Shown: positions 24,231 to 35,111, counted from the first letter of the stretch. The stretch is 64,000 nt of DNA from an uncultured Prevotellaceae bacterium (GCA_946184125.1 CAMHEL010000001.1:24905-88904), one strand, 5' to 3'. Notes: generated by a model from the sequence alone, not told the origin. Numbers and translations: made by a program.

Positions 24231-24845
24231 ATGATAGAATATATCCGGGGCGAACTAACAGACATCACCCCAGCGTTGGCCGTTGTCGAGGCGGCAGGGG
24301 TGGGTTATGCACTCAATATTTCGCTTAACACTTACACGGCCATTCAGAACAAAAAAGAGGTGCTCCTCTATGTGCATGAGGCGCTTGTGGCTGGAGGAAG
24401 AGACGATTCGTTCACCCTCTATGGCTTTGCCGACAAGCAGGAGCGAGAACTCTACCGACAGCTCATCACCGTTTCGGGTGTGGGAGCCAACACCGCGCGC
24501 ATGATCCTTTCGTCGTGCACGCCTGCAGAATTGTGTAGCGTCATCGCCAATGGCGACGAACGAACCCTCAAGAGTGTCAAGGGAATAGGACTGCGAACCG
24601 CACAGCGAATCATTGTCGATTTGAAAGACAAGATTGCCACATCCGACATCGCTGCAAAGGCTGTGGGAAGCACGGAAACAGCCGTCGGCATCGACAACGA
24701 GGTGCGCTCCGAAGCCATCAGCGCACTCACCATGCTTGGCTTCTCGCCGGCACCATCAGCCAAGGTCGTGGGGGAAATCCTCAAGCAGCAGCCGCAGCTC
24801 CCCGTGGAGCAAGTCGTCAAACTCGCCCTCAAACTCATCAAGTGA
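24231..24845 (+). CDS. ruvA: Holliday junction branch-migration protein RuvA
   Basis: Tetrameric DNA-binding subunit of RuvAB, which drives branch migration in recombination repair. 204 residues from the ATG at 24231 ([10 protein letters not shown]); the ORF-track start 69 bp upstream adds non-family residues. OB-fold domain 1-65, tandem helix-hairpin-helix motifs [17 protein letters not shown] and [23 protein letters not shown], and a C-terminal RuvB-binding helix bundle with [11 protein letters not shown]. It is followed 4 bp later by sprA, an order I recall as common in Bacteroidota. Confidence 0.96.
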   Translation: MIEYIRGELTDITPALAVVEAAGVGYALNISLNTYTAIQNKKEVLLYVHEALVAGGRDDSFTLYGFADKQERELYRQLITVSGVGANTARMILSSCTPAELCSVIANGDERTLKSVKGIGLRTAQRIIVDLKDKIATSDIAAKAVGSTETAVGIDNEVRSEAISALTMLGFSPAPSAKVVGEILKQQPQLPVEQVVKLALKLIK

Positions 24846-24849
24846 GGTC

Positions 24850-27800
24850 ATGAAGGTCATCCAGAGAATTATAGGCACCATTATCGTGTTGTGCGCCATC
24901 AGTGTCATGGCGGGCAACGCTCTATCCGTGCCTCAGGATGACCGGACAAGGCAGCAGCGACGACAGCAGACCAACAGCCCACAGGATGACCGGACAAGGC
25001 AGCGCAGGCAGGCTACTCCACAGCAGAGAATCCAGGCCGACACAAACGGCGACCAGTCCGACGACAAAAAGAAAGATGACAAGAATGACGACAAAAACAA
25101 GGTGAACGTCACTGCCCAGCCCATCATCGACGATGACATGGAGATCCCCGACTCCCTCCTCCATCCAAGGTGGCGCATTCAGCGCACATCGCCTGTCACC
25201 GACGATGACCTCAGCCAAGGCTCAGCCGACTTGCAGCGACCGGAGAACATGAAGCAGACCGTCGTCTATAACGATACGCTCGACAGATACATTTTTGGCA
25301 ACAAGATTGCGGGGACGTATGTCTACGCTCCCACCATGATGGACTACAGCGAGTATTTCAAATGGAGTGAGAAACAAGCCCTCAGAAAGTTCTTCCAATC
25401 CAAGAACGAGGAAGCTGCCAAGACGAAGGGAAAGGAAAAATTCGACTTCACCGACATGCACTTCGACCTCGGACCCGCAGAGAAAATCTTCGGACCGGGC
25501 GGCGTGCGCATCAAGACTCAGGGAACGGCGGAACTCAAGTTCGGAGCAACCTTCAAGAACATCGACAACCCCTCCCTGCCCATACGCAACAGGAAGACCA
25601 CAACCATGGACTTCGACGAGAAAATCAACCTCAGCGTCAATGGAAAGGTGGGCGACAAGGTGAACATGAACATCAACTACAACACCGATGCCACCTTCTC
25701 CTTCGATGCTCAGACCATGAAACTCAAATACGAGGGAAAGGAAGACGAAATCATCAAACTCGTCGAGGGGGGTAATGTGACGTTCCCAGGCAACTCCTCG
25801 CTCATCACAGGTGCAAGCGCTCTCTTCGGACTGAGAACCGACATGCAGTTCGGAAAACTCAAGTTGCAGACCGTCATCTCCCAGAAAAAGTCGGCTTCGG
25901 GAAGCGTCTCCTCAAAGGGTGGCGTGCAGTTCACACCCTTCGAGATCGATGTCGCTGACTATGAGGAGAACCGGCACTTCTTCCTCGCAAAATACTTCCG
26001 TGAGAAATACGACGGGGCAATGAAAACCCTTCCCAACATCACCACGGGAATCACCATCAACCGAATTGAAGTGTGGGTGACCAACAAGACCGGAACGGCC
26101 AACAACACACGCAACATCATCGCACTTCCCGAACTGGGCGAGGCAGGAGCATCGGCACCACCAGCAAATGCCGCCAACCAGATTTATTCGCAGATGGTGA
26201 GCACATACGCCAATGCAAGGGAAATCGACCAGACATCATCTGTGCTCGACACACGCTTCGTGGGGGGCACCGACTACGAGAAACTCGCATCGGCAAGACT
26301 GCTTTCCTCGTCGGAGTACACCGTCAACCAGGCTCTGGGATACATCTCGCTCAAGACTGCACTTCAGACAGACCAGGTGCTCGCCGTCGCTTTCGAATAC
26401 ACCTACGGTGGTGTCACATATCAGGTGGGAGAGTTCGCCAGCGATGTCACCGACGTCACCAAATGCCTCTTCGTCAAGTCGCTCAAGAACACCAGCAACA
26501 ACCCGCAGCAGTCGAACTGGGACCTGATGATGAAAAACGTCTATTATCTCGCATCGAATGTGGAGAAAGACCGATTCAGACTCGACATCAAGTTCCAAAG
26601 CGACACCGCGGGAGTCTATCTCACCTATCTTCCCGAGCCCCAGGTCAAGGACCAGACTCTCATCAAAGTCATCGACGCCGACCGACTCGACAACAACATG
26701 AAGACTCATGCCAACGGCTATTTCGACTACGTCAGCGGATATACCGTCACCAACGGGCGAGTCTTCCTTCCCAAGGTGGAGCCTTTCGGCTCATATCTCT
26801 ACAACTACCTCGTGTCGAAAGGCGTGGCGGCACAAGCGGCGGAAAAATACAGCTATACCGAACTGTATGACTCCACGAAGACCGTGGCAAGGCAGATTGC
26901 AGAGAAAGACAAGTTCATCCTCACAGGACAGTTCCGAGGCTCTTCGTCGAGCGTCATCTCTCTCGGCGCATACAATGTGCCGCAGGGCTCCGTCGTCGTC
27001 ACCGCCGGAGGTGTCGTCCTCAACGAAGGCTCCGACTACACCGTCGATTACTCTGCTGGCGAAGTGACCATCATCAACCAAAGCATCCTCGACTCCGGGC
27101 AGAAGATTGACGCTTCCTATGAGAGCAACACTGACTATGGCCAGACAAGGAAAACCATGTTTGGCGTCAACTGGGAGTATGACTTCACCAAGAACTTCCA
27201 GATGAGCGGTACGCTGAGACACCTCTCCGAGCAGGCGCTCACCACCAAGGTGGCGATGGGTGCCGAACCGCTCAACAACACGCTTTGGGGCGTCAACCTC
27301 AATTGGAAGAAGGAGAGCCAATGGCTCACCAACATGCTCGACAAACTGCCATTTCTACACCTCACACAGCCGTCGAACATCTCGCTGACGGCGGAGTTCG
27401 CACACCTCATCGCCGGACAGTCGCATGGCACACAGGACAATGCTTCCTATCTCGACGACTTCGAGAACACCAAGAACACCATCAGTGTGTCGGAGCCCAC
27501 CTCATGGATTATCTCCAGCGTGCCCACGATGTTTGATGAGTACAAGGACAAGACCGGGCTCACCAGCGGCTTCAACAGAAGTCTGCTCGCCTGGTACAAC
27601 ATCGACCCACTCTTCACCCGCCGTAGCTCATCGCTCACGCCGAGCCACATAAAAAGCGACCTGGACCAACTCTCCAACCACTACGTGCGAGAAGTCTATG
27701 TCAGGGAACTCTACCCCAACAGGGACCAGAGCTCATACAGCGGCGCCACATCCACGCTCGCCGTGCTCAACCTCGCCTATTACCCCTCGGAGAGAGGACC

Positions 27801-30800
27801 CTACAACTTCAACCCCGACCTCAATGCCGCTGGGCGATTCGACCGAACAGAAAACAAATGGGGCGGAATGATGAGAAAACTCGACACCAACGACTTCGAG
27901 ACGGCTAACATCGAGTATATCGAATTCTGGCTCCTCGACCCATTCATCTATACCAGCCAGAAGGATAATGCAGCGGAGTATGGCGGCGACTTCTATATCA
28001 ACCTTGGAGAGGTCAGCGAGGATGTGCTGCGCGACGGAAAGAAATTCCAAGAGAGCGGAATGGCGGTCGACGGCTCGGCAAAATACACCACCACGCAGTG
28101 GGGAAAAATACCCAACCAGCCCACCGACAACACCTATTCCTTCGTCACCACATCGGGGGCAAGGGCAAGCCAGGACGTGGGATTCAATGGACTAACCGAC
28201 AGCGAGGAGAAGACCTTCGAGAGCTACCAGCAGTTCCTCACCGAAATACAGGGAAAGGTGTCGCCCGAAGTGTTCGACAGTATCTTCAACGACCCTGCCA
28301 ACGACAACTACCACTACTTCAGAGGAAGCGACTACGACCAGCAGCAGGCGTCCATTCTGCAGCGGTACAAGCGCATCAACAATCCTCAGGGCAACTCGCC
28401 CGACTCCGACATGCGTACCGAGAGTTATGACACCTCCTACAAGACGACACCCGACGTGGAGGACATCAACCAGGACTACACCCTCAACGAGTATGAGAAA
28501 TACTATCAGTATCATGTGTCCATCAGACCAGAGGACCTCGTCGTAGGGCGGAACTTCATCGTCGACAGCAGGGTGGGAAGCGGCACGCTCAGAAACGGAG
28601 AGAGATACGACGTCACATGGTACCAGTTCAGAATTCCTCTCGACAGGTATGAGAAAAAGGAGGGCGCCATCAGCGACTTCACTTCCATAAGGTTCATGAG
28701 AATGTTCCTCACCAACTTCAAACAGCCCATCGTCTTGCGATTCGGAAGCCTTGACCTCGTCTATGGCGAATGGAGGGTCTATACACAGAACCTCACCAAT
28801 AGCGTATCCAACTCGGGATACATGGCTGTCAGCGCAGTCAATATTGAGGAAAACAACGACAAGACTCCGGTCAACTACATCCTGCCGCCGGGCATCTCAC
28901 GCGTCCAGGACCCCACACAGCCGCAGCTCGTCGAAAGCAATGAGCAGGCTCTCGATATCATGGTCACCAACCTCGGCACTGGAGAGTCGAAATGTGTCTA
29001 TAAAAACACCACGCTCGACCTCAGACAGTACAAACGCCTGCAGATGTTCGCTCATGCCAACCCGTTCAACGAGAACACGACCAACCTCGCCGACAATCAG
29101 CTCGCACTCTTCATACGCCTCGGAAACGACTACAAGAGCAATTATTACGAGTATGAGATACCGCTCAAACTCACACCAGCGGGGCACTACGACAAATACT
29201 CCACATCCGACAAATGGACCGTGTGGCCCGAGGAAAACATGCTCGATATACCTCTGAGCATCTTCACCGCACTCAAGAAGGAGCGCAACAAAGCCAAGGC
29301 TGAGGGTACGGCAAGCTACAACCAGCTCTACACCGCCTATGATGAGGACAAACCTTCCAATAAGGTCAGCATCATGGGTAATCCTTCGCTCGGAGAGGTC
29401 AAAACCATGATTATTGGCGTGAGAAACCTCTCGGGAGAGGTCAAGTCGGGAGAGGTGTGGGTCAATGAACTACGACTCAAGGAGTACAACAACGAGGGAG
29501 GATGGGCCGCTCAGGGAAAACTAAATGTCCAACTCTCCGACTTCGGCTCCATCAACCTGGGGGGCTCTTACCGAACAGAGGGATTCGGAGGAATTGAGGA
29601 CGGAGTGGCGGCAAGGGCGCAGGATACTTACCAGAACTACACGCTCACAGCCAACCTGGAACTGGGTAAGTTCTTCCCCGACAAAGCCAAGGTGTCGGCG
29701 CCGCTCTACTATTCCGTCAGCAAGGAGAAAACCATGCCGAAATACAACCCGCTCGACACGGATATGGAGCTCGATGACGCTTTCGAGGCCATGGACAAGA
29801 GGGAAAGAGACTCCGTCGAGGCCATCGTCGTCACCAAGGCCACAAGCACCAATTTCTCGCTGTCGAATGTCAGGGTCGGCATCGCAACAAAGGGGCACCC
29901 CATGCCCTACGACCCCGCAAACTTCTCCTTCACCTACAGCCATAGCCACAGCCATACGGCTGGTGAGACGACCATCTACGAGAATGATGACAGGTGGAAC
30001 GGACAACTGTCATACTCATGGACACCGGTCTATAAGACTTGGGAGCCATTCAAAAAACTCAAGTCGAAATCCAAATGGCTCGAGATAGCAAAGAAATTCG
30101 GACTCAACTACTTGCCGCAGAACATCACCTTCAACACCGACATCAAACGTTCCTACTACGAACTGCAGGAACGCGACGTCGATAACCTCGAAGGGGCTCA
30201 GCTTCCCATCACCTTCAACGAACAGTTCCTTTGGAACAGAGACTTCTCCATCAGATGGGACTTCACCAAAAACCTGCACCTCAGCTTCCAGAGCGCCACT
30301 CATGCGGAAATAGAGGAACCATACACGCCCATCAACAAAGACCTCTATCCCGACCACTACGAGGCATGGAAAGACTCCGTGTGGACTTCCATCAAGAACA
30401 TGGGCGAACCGCTCGACTACGCACAGACCTTCTCCGCATCCTATAAGGTGCCGCTCAACCTCATACCTATCTTCGACTGGCTCACAACCGACGTCACCTA
30501 CAACTCCAACTATTCATGGGTGAGGGGGACGAAACTTGAGGATGGAACAACGCTCGGCAACACCATCTCCAACGGCAGGACGCTCAACATCAACGGCAAC
30601 TTCAACCTGCAGAAGCTTTACGACCATGTGCCTTTCCTCAAGAAGGCCAATGAGCGATTCAACAAATCGTCGTCGAACAGAAACAACCAGCGCAACAAAG
30701 CCAACCAGAAAGCCAACCAAAAGGCCAACCAGAAAGGTAAAAAGGGCGAAGACGACAAACAGAAGGCTGAAGACGACAAGCAGAAGGCACAGTTGCCTAA

Positions 30801-32544
30801 GAACAAAAACACCTTCGAGAAGGAAATCACCATCCCTGGCGACTCATCCATCGTGGTGACACACAGCAAGAAGAGCAAGAGGCTCGTCGTCTCGGCTAAG
30901 TCGAAAGACGGAAAGAACATCAACGTGAAATACAAGGTGGTGGACGACAACAAGATAAAAATCACCAACAAGGGCGACTCTGCTGTCACCATGAAACTCA
31001 GTGTCACACCCAAACAGCCGCTCGACGACAAGACTTGGTACAAGACCACACAGGTCTTCGCCAGGGCGCTCATGATGGTGAGAAGCATCAACCTCTCCTA
31101 CCGCGACCAGCGCTCAATGTCCATCTCAGGCTTCATGCCTGTCATAGGAAACGCTTTCGGACAGCATCGGGGCGATATCCTCAGCCCGGGTCTTGACTTC
31201 GCTTTCGGACTCACCGACGTGGACTACATCAAAAAAGCCCACGACAATGGATGGCTGCTCAGCAACGACGCCCTCGCTACAGAGCCGGCTGCCACCAACA
31301 GCACAAAAGACCTCCAGCTCAAAGTGACGCTGGAACCGGCAAAAGACCTGAAAATCGACCTCAACGCATCAAGGACCGAGACCGATGCCAGAAGAATTCA
31401 GTATATGTACGCCGGCTCGCCAACCATGCGAAGCGGCCAGTTCACCATGACAACCATTTCGCTAAGAGGGGCTTTCGAGAGCACGGGAAATGCTACCGAT
31501 GGATACCATTCATCCACTTTCGAGAAGTTCTGCACCTCGCTCGAGGGATTCAAGTCGCGTGTGGAGCAAAGGTATGCTGGGGCTACCTATCCCGCGGGTA
31601 CCACTCTCGCCGGACAGGAATTCGACCCGGCTAACGGAGGCGTTGGCATCTATAGCGCGGATGTCATGATACCGGCATTCCTCGCTTCATATACCAATAT
31701 CGGAGGTAACTCGCTCGACCTCTTCCCAACAATCACAAAACTGCTGCCCAACTGGACCATACGATACAGCGGACTGAGCAAGCTCACACCTTTCAAAGAG
31801 TGGTTCAAGAGTGTCAACCTCAACCATTCCTATAAGAGCATCTTCTCCATAGGATCATACGCCAGCTTCTCTTCGTGGCAGGAATATATGGGCGACCTCG
31901 GATTCATCACTGATGCAACAACTGGTAATCCGGTGCCATCGAGCATGTTCAATATCTCAACAGCAAGCATCAACGAGCAGTTCTCACCACTGCTCGGAAT
32001 AGATGTCACTTTGCAGAACAACCTCACCTGCAAACTCGAGTACAAATCGACAAGGGTTATCAACCTCAGCACCACCAGCGTGCAGCTCAATGAGAACACC
32101 TCCAACGACTGGGTGATTGGAATGGGATACAAAATCAACGACTTCAAACTCTTTGGGGGCGGAAGCTCATCGCACCGGAAGGTGAAAGGCTCAAAGAAGA
32201 AAGGTAAAGGCGATGGCGACGACAGCGACGACAACAAGCAGTCGAGCAGGCAGAACAGCAGAACCAACAGCAAGAATTTCAACCATGACCTCAACATGCG
32301 CTTCGACTTCTCTTACCGGAAACAGGCCAGCATCACACGCGACATCGCAACCATGACCAGCCAGGCCAGCAGCGGTAACACTGCTTTCAAATTCTCATTC
32401 AGTGCCGACTACACTCTTTCGAAACTGATGACCATGACGTTCTACTACGACCAGCAGACCAATACGCCGCTGCTCACAAGCAACAGCTATCCCACCACTA
32501 CAAGAGACTTCGGCTTGAGCCTCAAGTTCTCGCTCACAAGATAA
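24850..32544 (+). CDS. sprA: T9SS outer-membrane translocon SprA (Sov)
   Basis: Giant single-chain outer-membrane barrel through which the type IX secretion system exports folded cargo. 2564 residues from the ATG at 24850, close to known SprA/Sov sizes; the ORF-track start at 24634 runs through ruvA in another frame. A signal segment (IIGTIIVLCAISVMAG) is followed by a Gln/Arg/Asp-rich stretch with a duplicated PQDDRTRQ, then SprA blocks such as NKIAGTYVYAP, MDFDEKINLSVNGKVGDKVNMNINYNTDATFSFD and LSLAYYPSERGPYN-type sequence (here LNLAYYPSERGPYNFNP). Lys/Asn/Gln-rich insertions lie near 1935-1985 (repeats of NQKA) and 2445-2477. The end FGLSLKFSLTR fits a barrel strand. Other T9SS genes are not in the window. 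Confidence 0.95.
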   Translation: MKVIQRIIGTIIVLCAISVMAGNALSVPQDDRTRQQRRQQTNSPQDDRTRQRRQATPQQRIQADTNGDQSDDKKKDDKNDDKNKVNVTAQPIIDDDMEIPDSLLHPRWRIQRTSPVTDDDLSQGSADLQRPENMKQTVVYNDTLDRYIFGNKIAGTYVYAPTMMDYSEYFKWSEKQALRKFFQSKNEEAAKTKGKEKFDFTDMHFDLGPAEKIFGPGGVRIKTQGTAELKFGATFKNIDNPSLPIRNRKTTTMDFDEKINLSVNGKVGDKVNMNINYNTDATFSFDAQTMKLKYEGKEDEIIKLVEGGNVTFPGNSSLITGASALFGLRTDMQFGKLKLQTVISQKKSASGSVSSKGGVQFTPFEIDVADYEENRHFFLAKYFREKYDGAMKTLPNITTGITINRIEVWVTNKTGTANNTRNIIALPELGEAGASAPPANAANQIYSQMVSTYANAREIDQTSSVLDTRFVGGTDYEKLASARLLSSSEYTVNQALGYISLKTALQTDQVLAVAFEYTYGGVTYQVGEFASDVTDVTKCLFVKSLKNTSNNPQQSNWDLMMKNVYYLASNVEKDRFRLDIKFQSDTAGVYLTYLPEPQVKDQTLIKVIDADRLDNNMKTHANGYFDYVSGYTVTNGRVFLPKVEPFGSYLYNYLVSKGVAAQAAEKYSYTELYDSTKTVARQIAEKDKFILTGQFRGSSSSVISLGAYNVPQGSVVVTAGGVVLNEGSDYTVDYSAGEVTIINQSILDSGQKIDASYESNTDYGQTRKTMFGVNWEYDFTKNFQMSGTLRHLSEQALTTKVAMGAEPLNNTLWGVNLNWKKESQWLTNMLDKLPFLHLTQPSNISLTAEFAHLIAGQSHGTQDNASYLDDFENTKNTISVSEPTSWIISSVPTMFDEYKDKTGLTSGFNRSLLAWYNIDPLFTRRSSSLTPSHIKSDLDQLSNHYVREVYVRELYPNRDQSSYSGATSTLAVLNLAYYPSERGPYNFNPDLNAAGRFDRTENKWGGMMRKLDTNDFETANIEYIEFWLLDPFIYTSQKDNAAEYGGDFYINLGEVSEDVLRDGKKFQESGMAVDGSAKYTTTQWGKIPNQPTDNTYSFVTTSGARASQDVGFNGLTDSEEKTFESYQQFLTEIQGKVSPEVFDSIFNDPANDNYHYFRGSDYDQQQASILQRYKRINNPQGNSPDSDMRTESYDTSYKTTPDVEDINQDYTLNEYEKYYQYHVSIRPEDLVVGRNFIVDSRVGSGTLRNGERYDVTWYQFRIPLDRYEKKEGAISDFTSIRFMRMFLTNFKQPIVLRFGSLDLVYGEWRVYTQNLTNSVSNSGYMAVSAVNIEENNDKTPVNYILPPGISRVQDPTQPQLVESNEQALDIMVTNLGTGESKCVYKNTTLDLRQYKRLQMFAHANPFNENTTNLADNQLALFIRLGNDYKSNYYEYEIPLKLTPAGHYDKYSTSDKWTVWPEENMLDIPLSIFTALKKERNKAKAEGTASYNQLYTAYDEDKPSNKVSIMGNPSLGEVKTMIIGVRNLSGEVKSGEVWVNELRLKEYNNEGGWAAQGKLNVQLSDFGSINLGGSYRTEGFGGIEDGVAARAQDTYQNYTLTANLELGKFFPDKAKVSAPLYYSVSKEKTMPKYNPLDTDMELDDAFEAMDKRERDSVEAIVVTKATSTNFSLSNVRVGIATKGHPMPYDPANFSFTYSHSHSHTAGETTIYENDDRWNGQLSYSWTPVYKTWEPFKKLKSKSKWLEIAKKFGLNYLPQNITFNTDIKRSYYELQERDVDNLEGAQLPITFNEQFLWNRDFSIRWDFTKNLHLSFQSATHAEIEEPYTPINKDLYPDHYEAWKDSVWTSIKNMGEPLDYAQTFSASYKVPLNLIPIFDWLTTDVTYNSNYSWVRGTKLEDGTTLGNTISNGRTLNINGNFNLQKLYDHVPFLKKANERFNKSSSNRNNQRNKANQKANQKANQKGKKGEDDKQKAEDDKQKAQLPKNKNTFEKEITIPGDSSIVVTHSKKSKRLVVSAKSKDGKNINVKYKVVDDNKIKITNKGDSAVTMKLSVTPKQPLDDKTWYKTTQVFARALMMVRSINLSYRDQRSMSISGFMPVIGNAFGQHRGDILSPGLDFAFGLTDVDYIKKAHDNGWLLSNDALATEPAATNSTKDLQLKVTLEPAKDLKIDLNASRTETDARRIQYMYAGSPTMRSGQFTMTTISLRGAFESTGNATDGYHSSTFEKFCTSLEGFKSRVEQRYAGATYPAGTTLAGQEFDPANGGVGIYSADVMIPAFLASYTNIGGNSLDLFPTITKLLPNWTIRYSGLSKLTPFKEWFKSVNLNHSYKSIFSIGSYASFSSWQEYMGDLGFITDATTGNPVPSSMFNISTASINEQFSPLLGIDVTLQNNLTCKLEYKSTRVINLSTTSVQLNENTSNDWVIGMGYKINDFKLFGGGSSSHRKVKGSKKKGKGDGDDSDDNKQSSRQNSRTNSKNFNHDLNMRFDFSYRKQASITRDIATMTSQASSGNTAFKFSFSADYTLSKLMTMTFYYDQQTNTPLLTSNSYPTTTRDFGLSLKFSLTR

Positions 32545-32555
32545 AACTCAAACTC

Positions 32556-33797
32556 ATGAACGCAAAATATTGTCAACACATATATCGATACCTGTTCCTT
32601 CTTGTCACTGCTTGCTCCTCTGCCGTCGTGTCGGCGCAGATTGTGGAGACCGGTGACTATGCCGCTCCACAGCAGACTGCCACCTATGAGAACCCATGGG
32701 CTAACAACCTACGTGTAAGGCTCGAGAACATGATGAGCGACGAACTGCTCCAGACCACACAGCTCGGCATGATGGTCTACGACCTCAACGAGAATGAGAT
32801 CATCTTCACACATAACGAGAAGCACAGGATGAGGCCGGCGTCGGTGATGAAACTTGTCACGTCCATCACTGCCCTCGATATGCTCGGAGGTGATTATGGC
32901 TATTATACCAGCATCTGCTACAAGGGGACATTGGAGGCCGACACTCTGCGTGGATATCTCTACTGCGTGGGGGGATTCGACCCTACCACAACCACCGACG
33001 ACATACGCGACATGGCACGTGAGGTAAGGCGATTTGGTATCGCTCATATCGATGGCGTCATCGTTGCCGACCTCACCATGAAGGACACGCTGACCTTCGG
33101 AAGCGGATGGTGCTGGGACGACGAGAACGACCGCCTCACACCTCTCCTCGTCGACAAGAAAGACCAGTTCCTCTCTGTCTTCATGCGACAGCTGCGAGAG
33201 GCGGGGGTCTCACTCAGTGTCACACTCGGAAAGGGAAAGGTTCCCCAGGGATGCACAGAGGTATGCCGCTTCCGAACAGACATCGACAAGGTGCTCACCA
33301 AGATGATGAAAAAGAGTGACAACCTATATGCCGAGTCCATGTTCTATCAAATCGCTAAGGCCAACACAACCAAGGAGGGCAAGGCGGCTGATGCTGAAGG
33401 TGCCGTCAAAAGACTCCTCTATCGACTCGGACTTGACCCAAAAAGCTATACCATCGCCGATGGCAGCGGACTGTCGCTCTACAGCTATATCACAGCACAG
33501 ATGATTGTCAGACTGCTCCGGCATGCCTATGACAACCGGGAAATCTTCGGGCATCTTTACCCGGCGCTACCCATCGCTGGCGTCGACGGCACCCTCGAGA
33601 ACCGTATGAAGACGGGGCCATGCCGGGGAAACGTTCATGCCAAGACGGGGACCGTGTCGGGTGTCTCCACGCTTGCCGGCTACTGCACTGCAAGTAATGG
33701 CCATCTACTCTGCTTTGCCATTCTCAACCAGGGCCTCATCAAGTCTTCCGATGGGCGGGCCTTCCAAGACAGGGTCTGCGAAGTATTGTGTAAATAG
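32556..33797 (+). CDS. dacB: D-alanyl-D-alanine carboxypeptidase/endopeptidase (PBP4, S13 family)
   Basis: Periplasmic penicillin-binding protein that trims or cleaves peptidoglycan cross-links. 413 residues with a signal peptide (FLLVTACSSAVVSAQ). All catalytic motifs are seen: SVMK (96-99), SDN (254-256) and KTG (363-365). The spacing between SxxK and SxN is wide, as expected for S13 with its inserted domains. It begins 11 bp after sprA and is likely the last gene of ruvA-sprA-dacB. A palindromic repeat follows. Confidence 0.94.
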   Translation: MNAKYCQHIYRYLFLLVTACSSAVVSAQIVETGDYAAPQQTATYENPWANNLRVRLENMMSDELLQTTQLGMMVYDLNENEIIFTHNEKHRMRPASVMKLVTSITALDMLGGDYGYYTSICYKGTLEADTLRGYLYCVGGFDPTTTTDDIRDMAREVRRFGIAHIDGVIVADLTMKDTLTFGSGWCWDDENDRLTPLLVDKKDQFLSVFMRQLREAGVSLSVTLGKGKVPQGCTEVCRFRTDIDKVLTKMMKKSDNLYAESMFYQIAKANTTKEGKAADAEGAVKRLLYRLGLDPKSYTIADGSGLSLYSYITAQMIVRLLRHAYDNREIFGHLYPALPIAGVDGTLENRMKTGPCRGNVHAKTGTVSGVSTLAGYCTASNGHLLCFAILNQGLIKSSDGRAFQDRVCEVLCK

Positions 33798-33821
33798 AGC
33801 GATACCACCAAAAAAGACGAA

Positions 33822-33859
33822 GTTCTCCCCGTTCCGTTTGTTGCGATGTCATCGCAACA
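33822..33859. repeat. GTTGCGAT palindrome repeat, copy 1
   Basis: CCCCGTTCCGTTTG followed by GTTGCGATGTCATCGCAAC (8-bp perfect arms, 33841-33859). Copies at 34890-34927 and 58829-58867. May act as the terminator between dacB and the convergent gene, but no T tract follows. Confidence 0.75.
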
Positions 33860-33896
33860 ACAATCCATCGCAACCATAATCCCTCAATGATAAGGT

Positions 33897-34754
33897 CTAT
33901 TCCAGGACCTTGGTGACGTCGGCGATGCTCATCGACTCTACGCTGCTGCTGTTTTCGCGTTTTACGAACACATGGCCGGTGAGTTCATCAACTGCTGTCA
34001 CGACATATCCTGGACGATATGTACTGACCCATGTAGCCCATACCTTGTCGCCAACCTTTATTTTCTCCTTGAAGGGAATGAGCCGAACGTCGGCCTTGTC
34101 GTATGCCATTATCTTGCTGGCGAAACCCAGGACAAGCACTTTGTCACCATCAACATGGACGAGCGTCGCTTTCAGCCACTCGTTGTCTTTCTTGATGGCT
34201 ACTTGTGCACCGCTCTGCCACTGACCGTCTTTGAGGACTGCGAACGTCCCTGGCTTCAGGGTCTCTCCCTTTCTTTTCTCCGTCAGTGTGGGACTTTCCG
34301 GATTATCGGGCCATCTCATGTCCAGATAGCATACTTTCGGCTCCTTGGGGTTCTTGTCATCTACGACGATTGCCCGCTGAAGGCCGCTGCCCGACTGCCA
34401 CCATGTCAGTAGCACATCTCCTTTTTTCGCTTTTGCACTCTTGGGTAGGGGGATGATGAGCGAGTTGGGCATCTCCACCACTTTGCCGTAATTGTTGAGC
34501 ACCGACTTCTCTTCGCCAACCTCTTTCACGGTGGTGTCGTAGAAGATGAGTATGGCCTCTTCCAGCGGTTTGCCCTTCTCCAACGAACTGGGATAGTATG
34601 TGAATGGGCTTAGCACGGTCTGGCCTGCATCCATCTTTAGTTTCACACCTTGTGGAAAATCCCACGGCCAAGTGGCATCTTCTTTGTCTTGGGCAATTGA
34701 AGGCATCACGATGGCAATGGCCATCATCAGCAGAAGTGTCTTTACTGTTTTCAT
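33897..34754 (-). CDS. Exported hypothetical protein
   Basis: 285 residues from the ATG at 34754 (MKTVKTLLLMMAIAIVMPSIAQ, signal peptide); the ORF-track start lies upstream of the promoter. The mature part is beta-rich with no catalytic motif that I recognise. Two segments look alike and SH3- or Tudor-like: LKPGTFAVLKDGQWQSGAQVAI and IKVGDKVWATWVSTYRPGYVV, both of the form G-x-W/V..G. It is probably periplasmic. It stands alone between repeats. Confidence 0.75.
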   Translation of the reverse strand: MKTVKTLLLMMAIAIVMPSIAQDKEDATWPWDFPQGVKLKMDAGQTVLSPFTYYPSSLEKGKPLEEAILIFYDTTVKEVGEEKSVLNNYGKVVEMPNSLIIPLPKSAKAKKGDVLLTWWQSGSGLQRAIVVDDKNPKEPKVCYLDMRWPDNPESPTLTEKRKGETLKPGTFAVLKDGQWQSGAQVAIKKDNEWLKATLVHVDGDKVLVLGFASKIMAYDKADVRLIPFKEKIKVGDKVWATWVSTYRPGYVVTAVDELTGHVFVKRENSSSVESMSIADVTKVLE

Positions 34755-34796
34755 CTTTTTCCAATTAGTATTGTGTAATCCAAAGTCAATCATGGA

Positions 34797-34828
34797 CAAA
34801 GGTACACATTTTATGCGAACTTTCCAAA
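34797..34828 (-). promoter_or_regulatory. Promoter of the exported hypothetical gene (TTTG-N20-TACCTTTG)
   Basis: Minus strand TTTG (34828-34825), 20 nt, TACCTTTG (34804-34797). It lies 43 bp before the ATG and fixes the start at 34754. Confidence 0.78.
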
Positions 34829-34889
34829 AATACGAACTCATTTGTCTATCATGCGGACGTGAAAATAATGCGAGAGTACCCAAAGTCGG

Positions 34890-34985
34890 AACCCTCCCCG
34901 TTCCGTCTGTTGCGATGTTATCGCAACTATGGATATGTATTAGAAGGACGGAGTTTTTGATCCGTTTTTTGTAAGGGCATAGTTG
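34890..34985. repeat. GTTGCGAT palindrome repeat (copy 2) and 40-bp dispersed repeat (copy 1)
   Basis: 34890-34927 repeats the 33822 element with a compatible palindrome (GTTGCGATGTTATCGCAAC). 34946-34985 is a 40-bp sequence identical to 38230-38269, beginning GGACGGAGTTTTTGATCCGT with an ACGGA/TCCGT stem and T run. Variants of GGGACGG recur at 34996-35022. Nothing else is seen in the 34829-35111 gap. Confidence 0.85.
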
Positions 34986-35111
34986 AGTGTATCAGAGGGA
35001 CGGTGTATCAGAGGGACGGGGAATTTGATATATGAAACACTGGCTCGGAGTTATTGTATCACGGGAATAATGGAGAAAAATCATGTTCCGGTAGTCTTTT
35101 TTATGAGATAA

